Positions 26,302 to 35,524 of a stretch of DNA of 64,000 nucleotides are shown piece by piece. The stretch is taken from positions 868,001 to 932,000 of the forward strand of contig NZ_CP150355.1 in the NCBI RefSeq assembly GCF_051521495.1, read 5' to 3'. The translations under genes were made by a program, and so were the position numbers. A model generated the notes under the pieces. That model was not told the DNA's origin. It saw nothing but the letters and a program-made list of their open reading frames with translations, and ran no database searches. Source of the DNA: Sorangium sp051521495. GTDB lineage: Bacteria > Myxococcota_A > Polyangia > Polyangiales > Polyangiaceae. The first letter of the stretch is position 1. Each line of letters begins with the position of its first letter.

Positions 26302-26654
26302 CGCTGCCTTTTACGGCGTCCGCCCATGTGACCTCAATCCAGAACGCCACCGCCCGCGGCGGATCCGTTGTCGGACGCGGGGCACGTTACGCACCGAGGG
26401 CGCTCGCGTGGCGCGCGGCGGCTCGCCGGGATGCATCGGGACGCGCCGGGACGCACTGGGGCGTGCTGGAACGTGCTGGAACGTCAACCGCATGGAGGAC
26501 CCCACGCGGCGGTTGCGGAGCTGAGCCGGATCGGTCAATAGGTCCGACCCTCCTGCGTCAACGGGCCGCGACGGATGTCTGGCATGCTGGCGCTCCTGCT
26601 CAGCCTGTCGCCTCATCCTCCCATCCTCCCATCTTCCATCGCACCGGCATCCCT
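26302..26654. other. Divergent intergenic region with short tandem repeats
   Basis: 353 bp between divergent genes. Around 26430-26485 short direct repeats occur (for example GCTGGAACGT twice in tandem, and CGGGACGC-type units). Promoters for both flanking genes must lie here, but none is clear. Confidence 0.4.
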
Positions 26655-28976
26655 GTGACCGCGAATCGTTCTACGAGCCCCACGCACTCCGCAGATCAGT
26701 CCACCGCGCCGTCCTCGGCCACCGTCATGACGTCCGCCCGGCCCGCGCCGGTCGACGGCGCGCCCGGCGCCGGGCTGAGCGAGCGCGGCGCGGCGATCGT
26801 GCGCGAGGAAGAGGCCCTGCTCGCCCGCGTCGCCGCGCACCTCGCCGCCGCCGCGACCAAGCCGTCGCGCCCGCCGCCCGCCGAGAACTACGAGGAGCAG
26901 CTCCTCTCGCTGCGCGATCAGATCGCGGCGGCGCGGCTGGAGGACGTGCCGGCGCTCGTGCAGCAGATGGAGCGCCTGCAAGGGATCGCCGCCCGCCGGA
27001 ACGAGAACGTCGTCGAGCCCGTCGATCCGAAGTCGCCCTATTTCGGCCACCTGCGCCTGCGGGAGAAGGGCCGTCCCGAGCGCGACGTCCTCATCGGGCG
27101 CACGACGCTCGTCGACGCGAGCGCGGGCGTGCGGATCGTCGACTGGCGCCACGCCCCCGTCAGCCAGATCTACTACCGCTACGAGGAGGGCGCGGAGTAC
27201 GAGGAGACCTTCGGCGAGCGCGATGTCGAGGGCACTGTGCTCGTGCGGCGCACCGTGACCATCGACGACGGCGAGCTCTACCGCATCTCGGCGCCGCAGG
27301 GGACGCTCGTGCGCGGCCCCTCGGGCGGCTTCCGCGAGATCGCGACGCGGGCGACCGAGCTCTCCGGCGGGCAGGGCAGCGCGGTGCGCCCCGAGGACAT
27401 GCGCGACATCGCGCGCGCGGCCGCGGGGGGCCGCGGCGGGCTCGGGACCGGGGCAACGTTCCACGCCCGCGAAGACCGGCACCTCCCGGAGATCGCGGCG
27501 CTGCTCGACCCGCGGCAGTTCGAGCTCATCTCGAAGCCGGACGCCGGCATCGTGGTCATCCAGGGCGGCGCCGGCAGCGGCAAGACGACGATCGGCGTCC
27601 ACCGGCTCGCCTTCCTCTCCTACAACGGCGGCCGCCGCTTCACCGCCGACAAGATGCTCGTCATCGTCGGCAGCCCCGCGCTCCGCGCGTACATCAGCGA
27701 GGCGCTCCCCGCGCTCGGCCTGGGCGGCATCGCGGTGGAGACGTTCTCCGAGTGGGCGCGCGCGGCCAGGAAGCGCGCGTTCCCGTGGCTCGAGGCGCCG
27801 GTCGAGGAGAACACGCCCTCGGTGGTGACCCGCTACAAGACCCACCCGGCGATGCTCCACCTCCTCGAGCAGCGCGCGGCCGAGCTCAAGGACGACGCGC
27901 GGGCGCGGCGCGACTCGCGCGGCACCCTCGCGTTCTGGGCCGATGTGCTCACCGATCTCGACCGGGTGACGGCCGCCTTCGAGGCGGCGGGCGACCCCGA
28001 GTTCGGCCCGGAGCAGGTGAAGCGCGCGTGGCGCTGGTGCGCGGACCGCTGCCCCGCCGTGCTCGAGCTCGACCCCGGCGATCGCGCCGAGCGCAAAGCG
28101 GCGATGGCCGACGAGCCCGCGGACGACGACGACGACCGGGGCGGGGATGGGCGCGAGGTCTCGAGCGACGACCGCGCGGTGCTCGACCCCGAGGACGACG
28201 CGCTCCTCCTGAGGGCGTACCAGCTGCTCCGGGGCGAGCTCCGCAAGGGGAAGAACGTGCTCGTCTACGAGCACCTCTTCGTGGACGAGGCGCAGGATCT
28301 CGCGCCGATCGACCTCGCGGTGCTGCTCGGCGTGGTGGCCGAGCCGCGCAGCGTGACGCTGGCGGGCGACACGGCGCAGCGGCTCTTCATGGACTCCGGC
28401 TTCCGCGACTGGCGGGCGACGCTCGACGACCTCGGCCTGTCGCGGGTCGACGTCGAGCCGCTGCGCATCGCGTACCGCTCGACGCGCGAGGTGCTCGCGT
28501 TCGCCCGCGGGGTGCTGGGCCCGCTGGCGGATCCGACGCCGCCCCTCGCCCCGCGCAGCGGTGCGCCGGTCGAGCACCACCATTTCCCGAGCGCCGGCGC
28601 GGCCGTCGCGTTCCTGGCCGACGCGATCCGCCCGCTGTTCGCGCGCGAGCCCCGCGCGACGCTGGCGATCCTGGCGCGCCACCCCGAGCAGGCGGACGTC
28701 TACTACGAGGCCCTCAGGATGGCGGAGATCCCGAACCTCCGGCGCGTGCGCGCCTACGAGTTCGCGTTCCGCCCCGGCGTCGAGGTGACGGAGATCCGAC
28801 AGGTGAAGGGCCTCGAATACGACTACGTGGTGCTGGTCGACGTGAACGCCTCGACCTACCCGGCCGACGACGAGTCGCGGCACCTGCTCCACATCGGGGC
28901 GACGCGCGCGGCCCACCAGCTCTGGGCGATCTCGACGGCGGCGCCGTCGCCGCTCCTGCCGGACTGGCTGGGCTGA
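26655..28976 (+). CDS. helD: HelD-like UvrD/Rep superfamily 1 helicase
   Basis: About 773 residues. An N-terminal helical arm (AAIVREEEALLARVAAHLAA, LQGIAARRNENVVEPVDPKS) precedes SPYFGHLRLRE and VRIVDWRHAPVSQIYYRYEE, which are typical of HelD/HelR. The helicase core has Walker A IQGGAGSGKTTIGVHRLAFL, motif II EHLFVDEAQDLAP, motif III SVTLAGDTAQRLF and motif IV LRIAYRST, and ends with IRQVKGLEYDYVVLVDVN and HIGATRAAHQLW. HelD proteins release stalled RNA polymerase from DNA using ATP. The acidic insert (DEPADDDDDRGGDG) between the 1A and 2A parts is lineage-specific. The start is uncertain: GTG 26655 or ATG 26727; the frame is open to 26328. Confidence 0.85.
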   Translation: MTANRSTSPTHSADQSTAPSSATVMTSARPAPVDGAPGAGLSERGAAIVREEEALLARVAAHLAAAATKPSRPPPAENYEEQLLSLRDQIAAARLEDVPALVQQMERLQGIAARRNENVVEPVDPKSPYFGHLRLREKGRPERDVLIGRTTLVDASAGVRIVDWRHAPVSQIYYRYEEGAEYEETFGERDVEGTVLVRRTVTIDDGELYRISAPQGTLVRGPSGGFREIATRATELSGGQGSAVRPEDMRDIARAAAGGRGGLGTGATFHAREDRHLPEIAALLDPRQFELISKPDAGIVVIQGGAGSGKTTIGVHRLAFLSYNGGRRFTADKMLVIVGSPALRAYISEALPALGLGGIAVETFSEWARAARKRAFPWLEAPVEENTPSVVTRYKTHPAMLHLLEQRAAELKDDARARRDSRGTLAFWADVLTDLDRVTAAFEAAGDPEFGPEQVKRAWRWCADRCPAVLELDPGDRAERKAAMADEPADDDDDRGGDGREVSSDDRAVLDPEDDALLLRAYQLLRGELRKGKNVLVYEHLFVDEAQDLAPIDLAVLLGVVAEPRSVTLAGDTAQRLFMDSGFRDWRATLDDLGLSRVDVEPLRIAYRSTREVLAFARGVLGPLADPTPPLAPRSGAPVEHHHFPSAGAAVAFLADAIRPLFAREPRATLAILARHPEQADVYYEALRMAEIPNLRRVRAYEFAFRPGVEVTEIRQVKGLEYDYVVLVDVNASTYPADDESRHLLHIGATRAAHQLWAISTAAPSPLLPDWLG

Positions 28977-29135
28977 GGGGCGTGGGCGAACGGGACGCCC
29001 GGGCTCCGTCGAGACCTGCCGCCCTCGGCAGGACTCGGAAGGCCTCGGACGACCTCGGAGAAGGAGATGGACACAATCGACACGGGGCCGTGAGAGATTC
29101 CTTGACCGCCGCGAGGCTGTGAGTAGATTCCCTCT

Positions 29136-29212
<77 letters not shown>

Positions 29213-29231
29213 CGACCCAAGCAGCAAGAGG

Positions 29232-29270
29232 ACGCGAGGATTGGCCAGAGAAAGGCCACCTCGCGTTTTT
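29232..29270 (+). terminator. Intrinsic terminator after tRNA-fMet
   Basis: An 8-bp perfect stem ACGCGAGG/CCTCGCGT (29232-29239 with 29259-29266) is followed by a run of T (TTTTTCGTTTT). It starts 20 nt after the tRNA CCA end. Confidence 0.85.
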
Positions 29271-30257
29271 CGTTTTCAAGGTCCATCGGGTGTCACCGAG
29301 CGTGATGCCGAAAAGGCGATCAGGCGGCCTGAGCGATCCCTCCGTCTGGTTCCTTCAGGCAAGCGCTGCTGCGCGCTGCCCGCCCGCCTGGTGTGTGCCT
29401 CTTGGGAGAGAGAGCCTGGTCGTCCCGGAGGCGTGGTGCCCCCTGGCTCCCGGCCGATCGATCAGGGCGCGACCGAGACGGAGCGGATCGAGCCCAAGGA
29501 CGATAAGAGGCACACCGCTTCTGGAACACCGAGCGTCGATGGTGTGAACTCAATCGCTCTCCGCGGCTCCGGCGCGCGGCCGCACCGCCGCGATGCCTTG
29601 TCCGTCAGCGACGAGCGCGCGGCGCGCCGTGCGGAGCGCGCGAGATGTGCTCGATAGAGCCGACTCCGCCCTGTGCTGGTGATTCGCGCTGTGGAGGTGC
29701 CGAGGCCGCTCGTTTCCACGGCATCCTTCACAAGGAGGCGGACGCGGTCCTGTCCCCGAGAGATCCGGTCCGGTCGTACCCGCCGCGGATCGACCGCCCG
29801 CCACCTCGCCACCTCCCTTTCCGCCGCTGTGCGAGCGCGAGCGACGGGTTGTATAAGTGGATCCTGTCGGACCGGTTTCGCTCGGGAAGTGCGCAGCGCT
29901 ACGCCGTCGGCACAGGTGCGGCTCGCACGGCGCCACGTCCCGGGCCCCGGCCGCTCGACGTGCTGCCGCGCGCCCGGCGAGGAGGTCGCCGCGCTCTGCG
30001 CGCGTTCGTCCGCGCTCTGCGCGCGTTCGTCCGCGCTTTGGTTGTGCGTTCGTTGCGCCTCTGGCGTGTGGCGCCCGCGCCCGCGCGCGCTTCCACGGGC
30101 GCTTGAGCCCGCGGCGCGCCCCGCTCGCCGCGCCGTAGGCAGGCGCCGGCCCCGTGATGTAGGATGGCGATAGAGGCGGCTCCTGTGCTCTGAACACGCG
30201 CGTCACGGCGCGCACCCCACCGGCGCATTCCCGGTAACCTCCAGCGGACAACTCACG
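29271..30257. other. Long gene-free interval
   Basis: 987 bp without a recognisable gene on either strand; open frames are short or Arg/Ala-rich shadows. Near 29998-30034 the unit GCGCGTTCGTCCGCGCTCT is tandemly repeated. The sequence TTGTATAAG at 29848-29856 could belong to a promoter for the tandem-globin gene, but the distance is large. Confidence 0.45.
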
Positions 30258-32228
30258 ATGGCCAAACCGAACGATCCCTTCGCACCCTCGACCAACACGC
30301 GCGGCGCCGCGACGCCGGGGGATGCTGCCAAGCCGCAACGCAGCGTCAGCGCGCCTGCGCCCGCGGCGCGAGCGTTTCCCGCCGCGGGGCCTGCCACCCA
30401 GCGAGGGCCGGGGGCCTACGGCGCGCCCGAGTTCCTCAACAAGGCGCGCAGCGCGCAGCCGCCGGAGCTCCTGAGCCAGCGCACCATCGAGCTCGTGCAG
30501 TGGTCCTGGGCGAAGGTGATGCCCATCTCGGATGCCGCGGCGGCGCTGTTCTATGAGCGGCTGTTCACGCTCGAACCCTCGGTGCGGCCGCTCTTCAAGA
30601 ACGATATGGCGGAGCAGAAGAAGAAGCTCATGCAGACGCTCGCCGTGGCCGTCGATGGGCTGAACAACCTGGGCAAGCTCGTGCCGGTGCTCCAGGGCCT
30701 CGGCGTCCGGCACCAGGGCTATATGGTCGTCGACCGCCATTACGACGTGGTGGGCGAGGCGCTGCTCTGGACGCTGCGCGAGGGGCTCGGCGACACCTTC
30801 TCGGCCGACGTCGAGTCCGCGTGGAAAGAGGTCTACGGCGTGGTCGCCGACGTCATGAAGAAGGCCGCCGCGGCGCACGCGGCCGTGGGCACCGGGCAGG
30901 CGCTCCCCTCGCCGGCGCCTGGCGGGAGGGATGCCCCTCGGCTCGGCGCGCCGCAGCGCCCGGCGCTCGCGGAGCCGGCGGTGCAGCTGCCGAAGTCGGT
31001 GCCGCCGCCCTCGTCGGCCAAGGCCGCGCGGACGCTCGTCGGTGTCGTGCCGCCCTGGCAGGGCGATCCGCCGCCCGCGCCCGCGCCCGCGGCGGCGAGC
31101 GCCGGCGCGCCGATCAGCCTGCGCACCATCGAGCTCGTGCAGCGATCGTGGGCCAAGGTGATGCCCATCTCGGACGCCGCGGCGGCGCTCTTCTACGACC
31201 GCCTCTTCGAGCTCGATCCGTCGGTGCGGCCGATGTTCAAGAACGACATGGCCGAGCAGAAGAAGAAGCTCATGCAGACGCTCGCCGTGGCCGTCGACGG
31301 GCTGAACAACCTGGGCAAGCTCGTGCCGGTGCTCCAGGCACTCGGCGTGCGGCACCACGGCTACATGGTCGTCGATCGCCATTACGACGTGGTGGGCGAG
31401 GCGCTGCTCTGGACGCTGCGTGAAGGGCTGGGCGACGGCTTCACGCGCGAGGTCGAGTCGGCGTGGACCGAGGTCTACGGCGTGGTCGCCGACGTCATGA
31501 AGAAGGCCGCCGCAGATCACGTCGCGGGCGGGGGCGCTCGCAAGGCCGACGCCGCGCCCGGGCGGGAGCGGGCGCCCGCGCAGCGGCCGCCCCTGTCCGA
31601 GCAGCGCGCGCCGGCGCCGTCGAGCGTCACCGAGGTGATGCCCGCGAAGAGGCGCCCGGGCCCCCTCGACGAGGACGCCGACACGCTGCACTACCAGACG
31701 AACCCCGCCCACGAGGCCCTGGTGAGCGGCGTCAGCCTCGAGGATTCCCGGGCGGCGGCGGCGCGCGCGCCGTCCGCGGCGCCCGCGGCCGCCGCGACCG
31801 CGAGCCCGCAGGGGCTCGTCATCCCGTGGGCGGGCCAGGACATGGTCGTCAACGTCCATGTCAAGCTGGACGGTCCGCTCGTGACGGTCCCGGTCGCTTC
31901 GCCGGCGATCGCGCCCGCGCCGGCAGCGCCTGTCGTGCTGGAGCCGACGGGCCCGAGCGGCCTCGCCGCGGGGCTCGCGATCGCCCTGCTCTCCATCGCC
32001 GCCTCGATGGCCACGGCCATCCTGATGACGGTGGGCGGGGCCGATAAACCCGCGGGCGCCGCGGGCGCTGCGGCCGGCGCGGGTGCCGCGCCCAACATCG
32101 CGTCCCTGGCGACCTACGCCGTGCCGATCATCGTCACGGTCCTCGTCCTCTCCGCGTTCACGATGGGACACATCCTGGGGCGGGGTCGGGCGCGGAGCGA
32201 CGCGGGGCCCGGCGCGGGGCGGCTGTGA
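30258..32228 (+). CDS. Tandem-globin membrane-anchored protein
   Basis: A 656-residue protein with two globin domains (residues about 74-210 and 288-422) that are nearly identical in protein and DNA. Each reads RTIELVQ.SWAKVMPISDAA, FKNDMAEQKKKLMQTLAVAV, LGVRH.GYMVVDRHYDVVGE and LLWTLREGLGD. The His of GVRH corresponds to the proximal haem ligand of flavohaemoglobin-type globins. An Ala/Pro-rich linker separates them, then comes a less ordered region with LVIPWAGQDMVVNVHVKLDG. Two hydrophobic segments at about 567-592 and 612-635 anchor the C-terminus, which ends in a basic tail. No reductase domain is present, so sensing, storage or NO/O2 binding at the membrane is inferred. A Ser/Thr kinase gene follows on the same strand. 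Confidence 0.8.
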   Translation: MAKPNDPFAPSTNTRGAATPGDAAKPQRSVSAPAPAARAFPAAGPATQRGPGAYGAPEFLNKARSAQPPELLSQRTIELVQWSWAKVMPISDAAAALFYERLFTLEPSVRPLFKNDMAEQKKKLMQTLAVAVDGLNNLGKLVPVLQGLGVRHQGYMVVDRHYDVVGEALLWTLREGLGDTFSADVESAWKEVYGVVADVMKKAAAAHAAVGTGQALPSPAPGGRDAPRLGAPQRPALAEPAVQLPKSVPPPSSAKAARTLVGVVPPWQGDPPPAPAPAAASAGAPISLRTIELVQRSWAKVMPISDAAAALFYDRLFELDPSVRPMFKNDMAEQKKKLMQTLAVAVDGLNNLGKLVPVLQALGVRHHGYMVVDRHYDVVGEALLWTLREGLGDGFTREVESAWTEVYGVVADVMKKAAADHVAGGGARKADAAPGRERAPAQRPPLSEQRAPAPSSVTEVMPAKRRPGPLDEDADTLHYQTNPAHEALVSGVSLEDSRAAAARAPSAAPAAAATASPQGLVIPWAGQDMVVNVHVKLDGPLVTVPVASPAIAPAPAAPVVLEPTGPSGLAAGLAIALLSIAASMATAILMTVGGADKPAGAAGAAAGAGAAPNIASLATYAVPIIVTVLVLSAFTMGHILGRGRARSDAGPGAGRL

Positions 32229-32323
32229 GCCCCTCGTGCGGGTCGTGAGCGGGTCGTGACCCGAACCGACGCATTCGCCCGGCGAGCGCAGGGGTTTGAT
32301 GGCAAGATGGGAATGGGAGTCCG

Positions 32324-34210
32324 ATGATCGCGGAGCCTGCGAGTACGCTGACCCACCTGGCGGGACAGTGGCTGGGACCATTCCAGCTGATCCAGCTGCT
32401 CGGCATCGGCGCGATGGGCGCCGTGTACCTGGCCAAGGACAGCGTCCTCCAGCGCGACGTCGCGGTGAAGCTGATCGCGAAGGGGAGCGCGGACACCGAT
32501 CCCGATCGGCGTGACCGCTTCCTGCGCGAGGCGCGCGCGGCGGCGCGCCTCCTCCACCCGAACGTGGTGCAGATCTTCCAGGTCGGCGAGGACGAGGACG
32601 TCCGCTACATCGCCATGGAGTACGTCCACGGCCTCACCATGGCGCAGGCGGCCAAGCAGCACGGCGGCCGCCTGCCGGAGCAGTTCGGGATCGAGAAGAT
32701 GCGCGAGGCCGCGGCGGCGCTCGAGCTCGCGGCGTCGTACGGCATCTCCCACCGCGACATCAAGCCCGCCAACCTCCTCCTCAACGCGTCGGGGACGCTC
32801 AAGATCGCCGACTTCGGCCTGGCGTCCCATCCGGAGAGCGGCCCGCTCGGGAGCAGCTCCGCCCGCACGCTGGAGGGCACGCCGTTCTACATGAGCCCGG
32901 AGCAATGGACCGGGCAGGACATCGCGCCCCCGTCCGATATCTACAGCCTCGGCTGCACGTTCTACCACCTGCTGGTCGGCAGGACGCCGTTCTCGGCGCG
33001 GGATCTCGCCGGGTGCTTCCAGGCGCACTGCCACGCGCCCGTCCCGGATCCGAAGCTGTCGATGCCGGACATCGATCCGCTCCTCGCGGAGCTCCTGCGC
33101 CGCTGCATGGCGAAGCGGCCGCAGGAGCGCCCGTCGGCCGGGCACATCGTGGCGTTCCTCGAGGACATGCTGATGCTCCGGCGCAGCAGCGTCAGGCCTC
33201 GAGAGCTGTCGGAGCCGACGGGCGCGCTGCTCGGCTCCCCCGTGGACCTCGCCGACACGCGGATAAGCCAGCTCCCGGGGGCGCCGAGGGCCCCGCTCAC
33301 GACGCCGACGGGCACGATCCTGGTGAGCAGTGGCAGCTCGACCGCCGTCGGGCACTTCACCGGTCAGTACAGCTACCGCGATCATTTCGGGCTGACCGGC
33401 TATCCGTTCAGCGATATCCGGCAGCCGAGCTTCTTCTGGGACGCGGGCCCTTATGCCTGGATCCTGAGGACGCTGGCGTCGCAGATCGTCGCCGGGCAGC
33501 GCCCGGCGATCCTCGTGGGCGAGCCGGGCAGCGGCCGGACCTTCGTCTGCGAGATGATCAAGAACAAGGTCCCGCGGATCCATGTCTTCTCGATCGAGCC
33601 GCAGCTGCTCTTCGGGACGCGGCCCCTCGTGTCGCTGTGCAGGCAGGTGGGGGCGACGGCCATCACACCGACGCTGAGCCAGCAGTTCCTCGTCGACGCG
33701 TTCCTCGGGCAAGCGCTCCTCCGCGCCGGGTCGGACGCGATCGCGGTCCTGGTCATCGACGGCGTCGATCCGGAGGATCACGAGCTCCTGATGGAGCTCC
33801 ATGACATCCTGCGCTGCGCCCCGGCGGGCAGGCTCTCGATGATCCTCGTGGGCGCCCCCGATCTGCCGGCGACCCTCGCCTCGAACGGCGTGCCGCGCGA
33901 GCTCTACTCCGGCGCTCAGTCGCTCCTCTTGCCCGGCATGACGCAGCAGGAGATGATCGAATACATCGATTTCAGGATGCGCTCGGTCGGGGGGAGCAGG
34001 CGGGGGCTCCAGCTGGACATCGCGTCACTGCAGCTCCTGCACGCGAGGAGCGGCGGCAGCCCGAAGCTCATCAACATCTACTGCCACAACGCGCTGACGA
34101 TCGCCGCGCTCCAAGGCGAGACCGAGGTGAGCCTGTCGTCCATCCGCCTGGGCATGAAGAGCAAGAGCTACCTCACCGCCGAGGCGGCCACGAACCTGAT
34201 CCGCGGCTGA
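32324..34210 (+). CDS. Ser/Thr kinase fused to ExeA/GspA-like AAA ATPase
   Basis: A 628-residue fusion. Residues about 15-285 form a complete Hanks kinase: LLGIGAMGAVYLAKDS, DVAVKLIAKG, GISHRDIKPANLLLN, IADFGLAS, GTPFYMSPEQWTG. From about 350 an ExeA-like domain starts with YRDHFGLTGYPFSDIRQPSF and continues with a Walker A-like GEPGSGRTFVCEM, in which the usual Lys is Arg. Walker B is VLVIDGVDPEDHELLMEL, and the C-terminal lid is GSPKLINIYCHNALTIAA. ExeA/GspA-type ATPases normally couple ATP binding to envelope secretion machinery. No transmembrane segment is seen. The gene begins 95 bp after the tandem-globin gene. Confidence 0.85.
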   Translation: MIAEPASTLTHLAGQWLGPFQLIQLLGIGAMGAVYLAKDSVLQRDVAVKLIAKGSADTDPDRRDRFLREARAAARLLHPNVVQIFQVGEDEDVRYIAMEYVHGLTMAQAAKQHGGRLPEQFGIEKMREAAAALELAASYGISHRDIKPANLLLNASGTLKIADFGLASHPESGPLGSSSARTLEGTPFYMSPEQWTGQDIAPPSDIYSLGCTFYHLLVGRTPFSARDLAGCFQAHCHAPVPDPKLSMPDIDPLLAELLRRCMAKRPQERPSAGHIVAFLEDMLMLRRSSVRPRELSEPTGALLGSPVDLADTRISQLPGAPRAPLTTPTGTILVSSGSSTAVGHFTGQYSYRDHFGLTGYPFSDIRQPSFFWDAGPYAWILRTLASQIVAGQRPAILVGEPGSGRTFVCEMIKNKVPRIHVFSIEPQLLFGTRPLVSLCRQVGATAITPTLSQQFLVDAFLGQALLRAGSDAIAVLVIDGVDPEDHELLMELHDILRCAPAGRLSMILVGAPDLPATLASNGVPRELYSGAQSLLLPGMTQQEMIEYIDFRMRSVGGSRRGLQLDIASLQLLHARSGGSPKLINIYCHNALTIAALQGETEVSLSSIRLGMKSKSYLTAEAATNLIRG

Positions 34211-34327
34211 GCGCCCTCGCGCTCTCCAGCGCGCCGGCCGGCGCCGTCGCGCGCCGGCCGGAGCCGTCGTTCGCCGGGCAGTCCCCGCGCGCCGCGCGCC
34301 GGACAACCGCCCTCATCGCTCGCTGCG
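34211..34327. terminator. Possible bidirectional terminator between convergent genes
   Basis: GC-rich inverted and direct copies of GCGCGCCGGCCGG lie around 34232-34262, between the kinase gene and a convergent gene. They could fold into strong hairpins, but there is no T-run. Low confidence. Confidence 0.3.
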
Positions 34328-35008
34328 CTAGCTGTCGTTGCCGGCGGTTCCGACGGTTCGTACCGGTCCGACCGCTCCGCCAGATCCGGCCGCGGAGGGC
34401 GCGCTCGGCGGCGCGTCGGGGAGGGGATCGCGCCCCGGCATTGCGGCGAGCACCGCCGCGTCCGCCATCGGCGCGCGCGGCACGTTCTGCGAGCGTCCAA
34501 TGCGCGCTCTCGAATGCTTGTCGTTGTCGATGCACCTGCCGCGCGTGTATGCGCTGAGCCGGTCGAGCGGGGCCTGCTTGCGACACGCCCCGAAGGATCT
34601 CCTGATCAACGCGAGCCCCGAGCGAAAGCATTTCTCGCGATCCCCGACGAGATCCTCGTGCGACCACCCCTCCCGGGTCTTGCCGGCGCCGACGCGGATC
34701 TGGAGCAGGCAGGAGTCGAGCCCCGAGCCGCGCGCGAGCTTCCCGAGCCCGAGATCGACGTCGCGGCGGTAGCCGCTCTCGAAATACGCGATCGATAAGA
34801 GCAGAGCCATCGTCTCGGCCCGACCGCGCGGGCCGCCGAAGAGCGGCTTCAATGCCGGATCATAGGCAACCTTCGCCGCCGCGCGCGCGATCTCGTGATA
34901 GCGCGCGCGGCCGTCCTCGGGCGTCTCGACCGCGTCCTTGATGAAGCTCTTCCCAGGCGGGGCCCATGTCATCATGATACCGACAGCCCACGCGATAATC
35001 GTATCCAT
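34328..35008 (-). CDS. Lysozyme/transglycosylase-like hypothetical protein
   Basis: A 226-residue protein from ATG 35008 (MDTIIAWAVGIMMTWAPPG), an N-terminus that could be a signal anchor. The middle reads RAETMALLLSIAYFESGYRR, DVDLGLGKLARGSGLDSC and LLQIRVGAGKTREGWS. The Glu in AYFESGYR followed by a Gly-rich loop and LLQI matches the catalytic Glu region of SLT/goose-type lysozymes. The second half (LALIRRSFGACRKQAPLDRL, SAYTRGRC) fits the same fold. The C-terminus is a disordered Pro/Ala tail. Probably peptidoglycan-directed; substrate unproven. The frame stays open upstream to 35134. Confidence 0.6.
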   Translation of the reverse strand: MDTIIAWAVGIMMTWAPPGKSFIKDAVETPEDGRARYHEIARAAAKVAYDPALKPLFGGPRGRAETMALLLSIAYFESGYRRDVDLGLGKLARGSGLDSCLLQIRVGAGKTREGWSHEDLVGDREKCFRSGLALIRRSFGACRKQAPLDRLSAYTRGRCIDNDKHSRARIGRSQNVPRAPMADAAVLAAMPGRDPLPDAPPSAPSAAGSGGAVGPVRTVGTAGNDS

Positions 35009-35524
35009 GGGACATGTAAGGTCCTGGGCTATCTCGGTGTCAAGCAATTCGGACAGCCTGGCTGGGATTGTTGTCGTGCGTTGTATGAACGCGTGCCGCC
35101 CAGCGTGCATTATAACGCCCTCGTCAAATCGCAAATGATGCTAGGAAGCGCTGCGTCGTACGTGGTGCGCAATGGATTTCGCACTTAATTGCGTTCGCCC
35201 CCGCGAGATTGCGCGCGAATTCGCTTCTGAAGTCGCGCCGAGTCGTATCGTGAGCTTGCCGCGGGGCTCACGAATGGATGGGTCGCTTCCGATCGTCGGA
35301 CAGCGACCTAAGGAATCCCCTTATTGGGTCGGCGTTTGGGGCGGAAAATTGAACAGGGAGACGCGGAGGCAGAGAGGTTGATGGGATGTTACTCCCCGTC
35401 TCCCGTTCTCCCCGTCTCCCTGTTCAATTTTCCGGAAAATCCGAGGGGATGCTTCAGGAGAGCGACTGGCCCTCACCGGGCCGGGAGCGATGATGTGCTG
35501 CGCGCGCTCGACGCGAGGCGCGCG
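35009..35524. other. AT-richer intergenic region with a long inverted repeat
   Basis: 516 bp, visibly less GC-rich than the neighbours, without a recognisable gene. It lies upstream of the lysozyme-like gene and downstream of the MFS gene, both on the minus strand. The inverted repeat at 35343-35433 is listed separately. Confidence 0.5.
35343..35433. repeat. 21-bp perfect inverted repeat (hairpin or MITE-like element)
   Basis: 35343-35363 (GGAAAATTGAACAGGGAGAC plus G) is exactly complementary to 35413-35433. The 49-nt loop contains further copies of CCCCGTCTCCC. Position 90-180 bp downstream of the MFS gene suits a transcript end, but the arm length and AT-rich tips also fit a small mobile palindromic element. 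Confidence 0.8.

Noticed and set aside
26613..28916. Long open frame (767 codons) on the minus strand
   Set aside because: Antisense shadow of the HelD-like helicase, whose motifs are all on the plus strand.
29550..32381. 943-codon open frame on the minus strand
   Set aside because: Lies opposite the tandem-globin gene; its apparent internal repeats mirror the globin duplication.
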